Shown here: positions 23,501 to 35,500 of the stretch, piece after piece
Numbering within the stretch: position 1 is the first letter of the stretch
Layout of the letters: every line of letters begins with the position of its first letter
Source: Topomyia yanbarensis
Taxonomy: Eukaryota; Arthropoda; Insecta; Diptera; Culicidae
Assembly (NCBI RefSeq): GCF_030247195.1
Contig: NC_080671.1
Location: 101,295,845 to 101,359,844, forward strand
Length of the DNA: 64,000 bases
Reading direction: 5' to 3'
Program-made: the position numbers and the translations under genes
The notes under the pieces: model-generated
The model's input: only the letters and a program-made list of their open reading frames with translations
Databases searched by the model: none
What the model was told of the DNA's origin: nothing

Positions 23501-26500
23501 CGCATGGTAAAGGAGAGCACGAATACGTCATCTCTCGTCAACCAACTCATTCCCAGTACTGACTCAGAGTTTTCTCCTCTCTCTAAGGTCAGAAATATAG
23601 CTATTTCCTTAGTTACCTCACCGATCCCCCGCAGGATATCCACCTCGTTCGACAAGAAGTGACGTAATGTGAAACCGCCCTTGGAGTGCGACAGCTTAAC
23701 TTCGTTGACTACTTCAACAGCCTTTTCAATCGTCCTGAAGCTGTCCAGATAATCGTCCACATAGCGCGTGCGAATTCTCGGGAGAACTCCTGAGCATTGA
23801 GATTCTTCATGAACTAGGCCGACGCGGGCGAGTTAGTCGCTCCGAAAGTGGCCGCGTCCATAATGTAGACGCGTGGACAATCTGTTGGGCATTCTCGAAA
23901 AAGGAAGCGTTACGATTGATGCTGGAACATTCCTATTATGTTTCCACTCACATCAACTGAAAACTGGCACATCAATACCTGCGAAAGAGGAGCAATGGTT
24001 CTCGTTCAAATGTTCGCGGCAACGACATCATACGGCGAACTGGCGCTTCCGCTTCTGTGCCCCGGTTTGTCTCCTGCAAGATCCGCCTCGCTCGCTTTTC
24101 GTCATCAGGTTCTAGTGTTGCTTTCATGGTGGCGACACCATGATTCTCCAGCGCGAAGTAATCACGAAGCTCCGAAATTGACAACTGCTGTTGAGGTTGG
24201 TCGCCCGGGGATGTATCTATAGATGTATCACGAAGTTTGAGAAAAACACTGAGTCGCAGATTGTCCCACCCGATCAACAACTGTGGCTAGACCGTAGCCC
24301 TTCAAGGGCGACCAGCAGGTGCGGGAAGCGGCGTGCTAGATCGTAATAGTTGAGGATTTGAGGTTAGAAAAAGGCGACGCACTGTGCGGACATTGTTCAA
24401 GTGAAACCGTGGATCCCCGCTTTGGTTGTAAAAGTTTAGCTGCACATGCTGACATTCGGACTCAACTCAAGTCACGTTTCCAGTCCACTGTATGGTTCTT
24501 TCAGACCGGAAATGTCAAGCATCTGCTCGATCGACTGTATACGAGGTATACGAGGAGCCCTCATCGGTGAAAGCGAATATAACTCGAGAGTCCGTTTTCC
24601 GTACTGAACCACAGGTAATACAGGAAACAGTGGCTAATCGAACTCTGCATAGGGAACGTGACTAGATCAAATACTTCCGTTACGATTGGTGAGGGAGGAG
24701 TAGTGAAGACGGTTATTCTTTTTTTGTCGACATCCTTAAAATCCACATCCGGTATATGACAGACAGAGCTACTTTGACATTCCTGCAGAAACCCTTCCGC
24801 TGGACTACTTTCCACCGTTCGTCTACGCTGGCTTCTATGAATTGATCACACTTGAGTACGCGATGACCGTCACGCCTACATGCGAAACATGAGTTAACTG
24901 CGTGGCGATTTTTGTTCTACCCCTCTGTGTATTGTAAAACTCCGGTACGTGTATGTGGGCGTTGACGATGCTAGCATCCTTCAGTTTCCGCTTGTCTGTT
25001 CGAACTGTATTCGTTAATCCCGGGAGATCATAGGTTTCCTCGCTGGCAGCGGTCAGGAGTCCTGGAATGAACTCGGTTCAAAATTACCTGACTTGTGCCA
25101 CTCCTTAAATTCAGCCCAGCTCAATCCCATCGATCCATGAAGTTTCTCCAATAACTCTTGCATCAGCATTAGATTTGCTAAGTGGTCGTGTTGACCAGCC
25201 ACTTTTAGATGATTCACTAGGTTTTGGAGAGCCGGTCCCAATTGCATTGGTGTTTCAAGTCGATCGTGCCTTGGTGTCGTTAAGTGGTACATCTTGTTTA
25301 GTTCGTATCAAGGGCTCTGGTCTGCCGTCAAGTGTACACAGGGGTTTTCCACCGACTCCAAAGCATCATTGCAGACGAATAAGGTTCTCAGTATCCGAAC
25401 AGCCACAGGTCGTCGTGGACTGCTCATAGCTGCTAACGAAGACAGGTCAGCCCTCCAGGTAGGGGACTTGTGGGTAAAATGAACAGGGGGGGGTAAAATG
25501 AACAGGTAGCCAAATCAAGTCAATGTTAGTTAAATTTAGAACAAACTTCACAGAAACGTGACCTGCCAAGTATTCAAAGGATATTGAAATAATTTCTTTT
25601 GATAAAAAGCTGTCGAATGTGAAATAAATATCATGAAAACCAAAATCGGCATTCATGTTTGTCGCTGATGTTAAATTCGGCATGTAGAATATAAGGTCTT
25701 TTGTGGTGAAATTTTAATTTTATTGTGAAAATGGTGTTACATGACAGTAGTTGAACCTCTTGCAGATATTTCACAGCAATAAGTAGGGATCAGGACAAAT
25801 CGGCTCAATCGGAACGCCTTCTAGAAAATAAAATGTCTTAGGGGGTAAAATGAACAGGTTGTAGTGGGGGTAATATGAACCATCTTGCTGCTCCAAGTAC
25901 CAAGCCTCAAAATTAATGGCTAAGTTCAAGTTGCTATATCTTCACTGTTCTCCAACAGATCCTTAAATTTTAAACACCTATGGATAACCCCAAGTTTGTA
26001 GATGTGTTTCCATGTCACAGAATTGTAAATTGGTTAGTATTACATGAAAATTTAATTTTTCCGTGACAAGTTTTTTTGCCTACAAAATTCCCTGTGTGTA
26101 TGCAATGCTCATGAGCCGCTGGGACATCAGCATTGCTCGGAAATTGCTTTTCAGCGCTAAGCATTGCATACATACAGAACATTTTGCAGGTCACTAGAAG
26201 GTGTTCATTTTACCACCAGCACATGTTCATTTTACCCACACGCTATAAACATGTCTCTTTTTTGGACATGTTTTGAAATCAAGAATAATGTTTGAAAACT
26301 TGTGTTTATGTCGAAATATTTTCACCAAATATGTACAAAACATGTCTAACAAGAAACGTATGAGGTGATTGTAGTATCTCAATCACTTATTAGTTAGAAA
26401 ATAATGACTTTGCTTAACGTGTTCATTTTACCACCAGTTCCCCTACTCGTTGAAGCTGGGCAATTCCTTCCATAGTACTTTCCATGCTTCGTTTTGTTGC

Positions 26501-29500
26501 TGAGAGAGAACGCCAGCTTGTTCTTGGTATCCATTAGCTGGGAGAAGTTGTGGCAGTGGAACCGCCTATTCCTTTTCGCACTGTGATGCTCCTTGACGTA
26601 TGCTATCTGGTTGAAATCGGACATTCGAGTAGTTGTCTTATGTATGCATGTCTGAACGAGTATGAGTGAGAGCTAACAGAGTGGAATAGATTTCAGTTGG
26701 TGATCTGGTGTTGGAAGGACCAATGAAGATGTCACAGGATCCGGAGAGAGATTACACATCGAAAAGCCTACGAAAGAAGCTTTGCTGTTGAAGTGTGCAC
26801 TGGTATTGGCCGAATTTAACTTATCCTAATTCGCTAGCCAACTTTTCACCCGATCGCTTGGTTCCAGAAGTGGTCCGCCTCTGCTGCTAGATTACACTAG
26901 CTGTCGCAAAATTTAATTCCTCTTTTCTAACGATTCCCGCCATAGTTTTTGTTGCAACTTCTTCAAGCCAATTCATTTGCCAGCTTCCGTTCACTAATGA
27001 TCTTCTCTTCCTCTACCAGCTATCTTTTCTCGATCAGCTGGCGCTCGGTCTCTACTAGTTCCAGACGCTTAAGCTCCTTCTTTTCCTGCAGTTCTTGTTC
27101 CCGCAGAAACTGTTCTTGCTCTACCATCTTCAGTTGTTCTTCCAGAGCGGCTCGATTGCTGGAAATAGCGCTTCATTTGGCATTCGAGGGTTGCTTGCAG
27201 CGTTGGGGTCCGTCACGAGTTATTCGATCAGAGCGGGCTGAAAGTTTTAGGAGGGAAGGGAGGGGAGGGGGGGAGTCATAATACGCCTTCTGATCTCCCG
27301 ACTGGTGTTATTGTCCGCAGTCACCAATGAGCCTAGATAGATAAACTCGTCAACCACCTCGAACTCGTCGCCGTCGATCGTAATACTACTGCCCAAGCGT
27401 TCCCTATCGCGATCGGTTCCGCCAACCAGCATGTACTTCGTCTTAGGCACATTTATCTTCAGTCCTACTCGTGCTGCTTCGCGCTTCAATCAGGTATACA
27501 GATCTGCTACGGTCTCCTTGTTTCTACCGATTATGTCCACGCCGTCAGCGAAGCACACGAACTGCCTGGACCTCGTGAAAGTCGTGCCCCGCATGTTGCA
27601 CCCCGCTCTTTACATTACACCTTCCAGCGCTATATTGAACAGCAGGCAGAACAACCCATCGCCTTGTCTTAGTCCCCTGCGTGTTTCAAACGGACCCGAG
27701 AGGCCGCCCGAAATTTTGACACAACACCTTACACCATCCATCGTAGCCTTAATCAGTCTTGTCAGCTTCGCTGGGAAGCCGTTCTCGTCCATCATTTTCC
27801 ATAGCTCCACACGGTCCACCGTGTCATATGCGGCTTTAAAGTCGATGAATAGGTGATGTGTAGGGATCTGGTATTCACGTCATTTTTGGAGGATTTGTCG
27901 TATAGTAAAGTTTTGGTCGTTTGTTAATCTGCCGTTGATGAAACCGGCCTGATAACTCCCGACAAATCCATTTACCAGTGGTGATAGGCGCCGGAACAGC
28001 ACTTTGAAGGCGGCATTTGTGACTGTGCTCTGTAGTTTTCACAGTCCAATTTGTCACCTTTCTTGTATACCGGGGTGATGACCCCTTCCTTCGACTCCTC
28101 CGGTAGCTGTTCCCTGTCCCAGATTATTTTAATTATTCGGTGCATGCATTCCATCAGTTTTCCGGACTCACCTTGAAGCTCCTAGACCATCCTTACCAGC
28201 TGCCTTGATGTTCTTGAGCCGTTGAATAGCCTCGTTAACCTCATTCATAGTGGACGCGGGTACATCCCCGTCGGCTGCGACACTGACATAATCGTCCTCC
28301 TCGAACGCCCGATTGTCCGCCTGCGCACCATTCAGATGTTCATTGTAGTACTGCCTACACCTTTCGACCACCTCACGTTCGTCCGTCAAGATGCTACCTT
28401 CCTTGTCTCTACACATTTCGGCCCGCGGCACAAAACGGTTGCGAGAGTCATTCAGCTTCTTTAAGAAAGCCCGCGTTTCCTGAGAGCGATACAGCAGCTC
28501 CATCTCCTCTCTCAGGCTCTTCCAGGCGGCGCTTTTTGTCCTGAAAAAGACGAGTCTGCTGTTTTCGCTTCCGTCGATATAACTCCACGTTCTGACGAGT
28601 GGCTTGAAGCAACATCGCTGCGCGTGCTGCATTATTCTCGTCCAATCGAACCAATCGTTCCATCGACTCCTCTGTACGTATCCCAGGACGCTCTCCGCAG
28701 TGCTACTTATGGCTGCTTTAGTCCTGGTCCAGCAGTCCTCAAAGGGAGCATCTATGAGCTCCTCTTCCGGTGGCAGCACTGCTTCAAGATGCTGCGGGTA
28801 CGTTGTCGCGACGTTGGTTTCCCTCAGTCGGTCCAGGTTACACCGCGGCAGGCTGCGATATCTTACACTGTGCACTACGGATAGTTTTGGACGCAGTTTA
28901 ACCGACACCAGATAGTGGTCCGAGTCGATTTTAGCGCCTCGATAGGTCCTTACGTCGATAATGTCCGAGAAGTGCCGTCCATCAATCAGAACATGATCAA
29001 ATTGCGTCTCTGTTTGTTGCGGTGATTTCCAGGTGTATCGGTGCAGGAGGCCTTATGGCCATCTTCTTGGAGGTGGCGAAATCGATTAGTCTTAGGCCGT
29101 TCTCGTTCGCTATGGGCGCTGAACCTTCCAATTACCGGTCTGTATTCCACCTCCTGGCCAACCTGAGCGCTTCCGAGGTGGGGACTATGCACGTTAATTA
29201 TGCTGATGTTGAAGAACCGGCCCTTGATCCTCAACCTGCACATTCTGTCGCTGACCGGCCACTATCCGATCACACGCGTTTGCATCTCCCCCACCACCAT
29301 AAAAGCTGTTCCCAGCTCGTGTGTATTGCCGCAGCTCTAGTAGATGGTGTGGTTCCCGCGAAAGACCCGCACCGTAGACCTCTTCCAACACACCTCCTGC
29401 AGCGCCACAATGTCGAACTTGCGGTCTTTCACTATATCGGCAAGTATGCGAGTGCTCCCGATAAAGTTAAGTGACCTGCAGTTCCATGTCCCAAGTTTCC

Positions 29501-32500
29501 AGACTCTTGTGTCGTTTCCGTTGCGTACGTCTGTGCCAATTTTGTCCATCCGAAATTTCTTGTTGAACTTCCTGAGCATTCTATTTTTATGGGCGGTTAG
29601 CTAGGCATGCACCAACCTTGCAGTAACGCTGAAGAATCACGGGAAGAGAGAGATTTGGGCTAAGCGCTTATTTAAAGGCGGCGCTAACTCGCCTTGTCAG
29701 GGCTGCTTTAGGTCATGTGGTATTTAGGCCTAGAACGTGTAGAGCCCACTACCTCGTCCTACCACACCCATAGTCAGCCCCCACTACATGCTTCGGGTCG
29801 CGAATCACAACTAGTTGCTATCGCGACTAAGCATTATTCACCACCTATGACCCGCCCGGTTGCTTGCAGCTCAGCTTCCCACATAGCGTTCCTTCATCAA
29901 CACGGGGCCCGAGGATTCTTAGTTTATATAACAAACATAAAGATGTGACACAAGGTGCTGAAAGCGTACTAAAATCCTGTCAATCCTATTTTTCATTAGA
30001 GTGTCTGCTCTAATTATTACCACAAAAGGGCCGTGATGTCGCGTATTGACCGTTGGAAAAGAGCGTGACGTGAAATATATTGCCGAGAAAAAACTAAAAA
30101 TCAATCGAGTCGTACTAGTAAAGCGGGGATAATAAAACCAGCAACAATTTGAAATAAGCTTGGAGGGCAAGTGTATTTTGGACTATTTTTTTTTTTCTTT
30201 TATGTGAAACGTGGAATGAATGAATAACCCCAAACAAACAATGTTCCCTAACGAATATCTCGTAACATCGATAATAGAACAGAGGGATTAAGGCCAAGTT
30301 CCCTCTGGGTCGTGCAAACCGAGAAGCTGAGCTGGAGCAGAAACTGACATTAGCATGCGAGATGCGAGAAACCTGCCTGCAGCAAAGTAAAGGGATGATG
30401 TCAAAGTGAAAGCGGGCAGTCGGCGCAGATCCGCTCGGCTTTCACTCTGACATCACCCATTTGGTTTGCAGCAAGCAGGTTTCTCGCATTCTAATGTCAG
30501 TTCCAGCGCCAGCTCAGCTTCTCGCCGCCACTATGTAAGCACCCTTATACCATTATCTGGTTGTGTTGGGTTCGCAAGTGCACCGTCAGATTGTAGGATT
30601 GAGTGAACCCTCGGTCGCAGTATTCGCACACGTACGGAGTTTTCCCGGGTGTGCAACCTGACGTGTATTTTCAGCGTTATCGATTGAGTGAATGTTTTCG
30701 AACAGTGGGGACACATTTGAAGGGCTTTTCACCTGTAACTGTAAACAGTATATAATTGAAATTTACAGAAAAGAAAATAAGTTAAACCTTAACCTACTCG
30801 TGTGTCATCGAATGTGCGTCGTCATCAGGTACTTGTCCGCAAACTCTTTATTACAATATGGACATCGGTTCCGAATGGGTAATGAACGATCCTTCTTTAG
30901 CGGCAAACCATCAGATCCCTTTTCTCCTTTCGAACTACTTTGTTTCATCTTGCGATCCGGATCCATAAATCGACGAAAACGCTCTGCAAATCGCCCGTTT
31001 CAACTTTTTCCTCTCCCAACCCCCTAATAACGTAAATCTTCCCATTCTCTCCCTTGATGCACATTTCGATTTTTGGTTCCAAAGGAAAATGTTTAATTCA
31101 TCAGCATCTTCCACTGCGTTTTCGATATCTGATCGCTCATCGTCCGCGTGCGTTTGTAACATGTAATGTAGTTAGATTGCACTAGTGAGGCAATGGAGAA
31201 ATTTGGCATCGTCAGGGTGCACCTGATTTGTTCCTTTCGTTCTTCCATAACGGCAAGCACACGCCGAAAGAGTTCTCCACATAGGCCAGCGCAGAAACCA
31301 CACCTGTCGGAGCTGTGGGAGGAATGTGGCCACTTAATTGTAAATGTGAGAAAGTACAAAAACAAGTGAGCGAGAAATGCAACTAAAATCCATAGCGTGT
31401 TCATCGCCGTTTTGTATGTCCAACAATACAAGAGGATTAAATATTTTTTCAAACTCCCGTTCTAATCATTTTTTGTCCAATTGAAGTCTCCCTAAGCTTT
31501 TTTGGGGTAGACCTTGTCGCTGTAGAGTTCTATGCAATTCCTTTCACACACACTAATTGTGATTTTGATTTCCTCCAGCTGACATATATAAGACTCAGCC
31601 AATTTAAACGTTCGAAATAGCTCGCCTGAAGTATTTATAATGGTGTTGAAATGCTCTGTGCCGCTGTAAAACTTATTCAGCGACACAGTCCTTTTGAATG
31701 CAAAGATTTTTGGAAAGAAGGAAGAGACGGGTCTGGAAGATTCCTTAAGGCCCGCACCCCAACAATATAGGTATTTTCGGAATGGTCTTGAAGAGTAGGT
31801 TCCAGAAATTGATTTTTGACGCCATTTTGAAATCAAAGATGGCGACTTCCGGTTTAGCGAAATTCGCTAAAACTCAATCAATATGGGTATTTTCGGAATG
31901 GTCTTGAAGAATAGGTGCCAGAAATTGATTTTTGGCGTCATTTTGAAATCCAAAATGGCGACTTCCGGTTCAGTGAAATTCGCTATAACCCAATCAATAT
32001 GAGTGTTTTTGGAATGATCTTAACGAGTAGGTTCCAAAAATTGATTTTTGACGCCATTTTTAAATCCAAGATGGCGATTTCCGATTTCGCGAAATTCGCT
32101 ATAACCCAATCAATATTGGTATTTTTGGAAGTTGAAGTTGTACAAATAGTTTTAATTAAGCAGTTGAATTTTCTTAAATTTAAGCAATATGTTTAATTTG
32201 AATAAATTCAAACCCCCAACTCACACCACATACGTCTCTTTCTTCTCTCTCTTCCATTCTCACCGCACTTTCCTGGATGAACACATAAAAATATTTTGCA
32301 TTTTGCTGGTTTATGATTAGATCTTATATTTGAGGGTGATTAAGACGATTGCCCATATTTTTCATGCGAGAATTTCGGTAAACCGGAAGTCGCCATCTTG
32401 GATTGCAAAATGGCGTCAAAAATCAATTTCTGGCACCTACTCTTCAAGACCATTCCTAAAATACCCATATTGATTGGGTTATAGCGAATTTAGCAAAACC

Positions 32501-35500
32501 GGAAGTCGCCATCTTTGATTTCAAAATGGCGTAAAAAATCAATTTCTGGCACCTACTCTTCAAGACCATTCCGAAAATACCCATATTGATTGGGTTATAG
32601 CGAATTTCACTGAACCGGAAGTCGCCATCTTGGATTTCAAAATGACGCCAAAAATCAATTTCTGGCACCTACTCTTCAAGACCATTCCAAAAATATCAAT
32701 ATTGATTGAGTTATAGCGAATTTCGCTAAACCGGAAGTAGCCATCTTTGATTTCAAAATGACATCAAAAATCAATTTCTGGCACCTACTCCTCAAGACCA
32801 TTCCGAAAATACCCATATTGATTGGGTTATAGCGAATTTCGCTAAACCGGAAGTCGCCATCTTTTATTTCAAAATTACGTCAAAAATCAATTTCTGGCAC
32901 CTACTCTTCAAGACCATTCCAAAAATACTCATATTGATTGGGTTATAGCGAATTTCTCTAAAACCGGAAGTTGCCATCTTTGATTTCAAAATGGCGTCAA
33001 AGATCAATTTCTGGAACCTACTCTTCAAGACCATTCCGAAAATACCCATATTGTTGGGGTGCGGGCCATAAGGAATCTTCCAGACCCGTCTCTTCCATCT
33101 TTCCGAAAATCCTCTAAGTCTTTTGCATTCAAAAGGACTTAGAATATTTTTTGCAAAAACCGTGTTAATTGCGAAATCCGCACAAAAAAAACTTCCAAAA
33201 ATATTAAAGTCTTGCTGAGAGTTTTTTTTTGCGCGGATTTTCGAATTAACGCGGTTTTTTTACGCGGTTTTTTTGACGCGGTACGTATCCCCCGCGTAAA
33301 AAAACCTGGGTGTATGCCGGTTTGACTATATTTGACAAACAGTGTACTGATCCACCAAACTTGTTTTATTATGTTTGTCAAACAATATTAGGCGTAACAT
33401 CCGGTAACGCATCAATGCAAATATTTGATGAAAAACTACATGGGGCAGCCCTATGAGGTTGCACGAACTGTAGACGTAGGACTATACTACTTAATGTAAA
33501 ATATTTTTTTTCTTAGTACATTTAGAGTAATAATAAATCAAATATATTTCTTACGAATAGTTTAAGCACAACCAATCAACATCGAATGTTATATATTGAA
33601 CCAAACCTTCTTGATTATCAAGTTATTTCATTTGTTGTAGGCTATCGAATCCATTTAAACTTATTTGAGATGATCTGAAGAATGGAGACAGAAAACCGTG
33701 ACCGAACTAATATCTGAAAACTAATCTTTATAGCACAGGCAGGGCCGGCGGAAAGCGTGGGTAGTATGGGTAGTACTAGCCACTCGAAAATAACCGAGTG
33801 GGTAATTACCCACTCGAAATTTTGAACTATTTAAAAAAATTTAGATGTACAACGCATGTATCTCGCACTACACACATTTGAAAACAATTCCATTTGCATA
33901 AACGAACGTGATTTAATGTGAATGTAATGTAAGCGTGTGCATTGCGAAAAGGGAAAAAAATCCTTACCAATGGGCCCCTCACCCTATGCTTTCTATCCAC
34001 TCGGGCGTAAAGTGTTTCGCCGCCCCTGAGCACAAGATCAGCTTTTAAAAATTGTAAAACTTTTCGATTGTGTGTGGTAAAAAGTCTTAATCATATATCT
34101 GTGCTATCCATCGATCCGCGTAAATTTGTTGCTAAAAAATTTTTCGTCTTTGCGCAATTAAAGCACAGATTGCTATCATGCAGGTTACGCATGTATCCGT
34201 TAACAAACAGGGATGCCACATTGAAATCTGTATTTCGGTCAAAAATATGATTTTACCAAAAAAATTGTGATAAATTTCCGAAAAATATGTGAAAAATCAC
34301 AATATTTCCAAAAATCTATCAAATTTTCATCAAAATGCCAAAAATCTACCATCTATGAAAAAGAATATGTGATCAAAAATTGTGAAAAAAATCTCTGACA
34401 TTACAGAAAAATCTGTGAATATAGTAACCCTGTCAACAAATTAGATATACCTACATTCGCCTCAAACATTGAACCCAAGCGCACAAAGCAAAACGAGTCA
34501 ATGCTGATGATGATTGGTAGAGCGAAAGAGACAACTAGTACCACTACGCTACGTTAACCGTGTTTGCAAATGGAGCTCGAATGTACAAGCGATTTTGTGT
34601 AGGAATAACTGTGTTCGAGATTGTACATAAAAGTGTGCTGGAAACAAGCACAAAGAAAGCATAGCACTGGATAGCGTACCTCCACAAGCAGTGTAACGGA
34701 CTTCTCACTCAGCTACACTGCACACCAAAAAATATGAATTTTATCGTTGACGTAATTTCAAACATGACACAATTTACCAAACTGTAATGCACGAAATGAC
34801 GAAATATAACCGCGTTCCGTTTAATTTTACATGAAATATGTACTTTACATGCGCAGTGCTATAAAAATATGCGTATCAACATTTAAAACAAATGCCATAT
34901 GTGGAGTAAAATTACGTGATTTACGAAATTCAATGTCATATAAAATTAGAATCGAACGTGAAGCTGTGCGATTTTTGACGCTCGTATATGTCAGGGTTAG
35001 AAGACGTAATTTTACACGATTTTTTCTAGGTGTGTGGCTGTGAAAAGACACAGCGCAGTGATCTGCACCGCCTTCCGTTCAACAGGCAACTGAGCTTATC
35101 TTGCCAAATCCATTCTTTAAATAGTCGACGATGACGTCATTCATAGAAGCGTAACGCGATAGGTACACCGATCTGTCGTACCGGGCTTGGGAAGCGCTAT
35201 CTTCTGTGTGTAAATGCGCGATATTTTGACAAGGTTGTATATTATTTAAATTTTTATTGCCATGATATCAAAAATCTTTGGGTTTATCTATTGGAATCTA
35301 TTCTTAGAAGTATTTCGGGGCGATATGCGCAAAAAAATTGAAAATTTATCGTGAGATGGCTGAATTATATGCGTTTAAAATTGGACCGTGCACCCCCATA
35401 TCGAAAACAAAGACGTAGTCCTACGTCAAAAAGTTTGTTAAACAGTTGATCTCGTGTACTGGCCTTGTCAAATTTGTTTGTCAAACACGTTTATTTGATC

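Larger units (their letters stand above)
20480..27245 (-). mobile_element. BEL/Pao LTR-retrotransposon remnant, gag-pol on minus strand
   Basis: Reading on the minus strand from right to left: a Glu/Lys/Arg-rich coiled coil near 27200-26940 (gag N-terminus); gag near 25430-25053 with [19 protein letters not shown]; a zinc knuckle [14 protein letters not shown] near 24900; a protease/RT entry region near 24280-23970 (GWDNLRL); the RT core with [17 protein letters not shown] near 23760 and [13 protein letters not shown] near 23470; RNase H-proximal [15 protein letters not shown] near 23050; and integrase near 20800-20560 with [20 protein letters not shown] and [10 protein letters not shown]. 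Many frameshifts and stops. LTRs were not identified. Nested insertions: 21178-22627, 23371-23465 and 25460-26445. Confidence 0.85.

Noticed and set aside
20480..27245. Endogenous viral element
   Set aside because: RT, integrase and gag motifs fit a BEL/Pao retrotransposon; no viral envelope or non-retroviral polymerase was seen.
31915..33049. Family of small proteins starting MPEIDFW in both orientations
   Set aside because: They are translations of the 116-bp satellite units; the period is not a multiple of three, so no repeat protein can be encoded.
31750..33060. CRISPR-like repeat array
   Set aside because: Units are contiguous 116-bp tandem repeats with no unique spacers, in a eukaryotic genome and with inverted halves.
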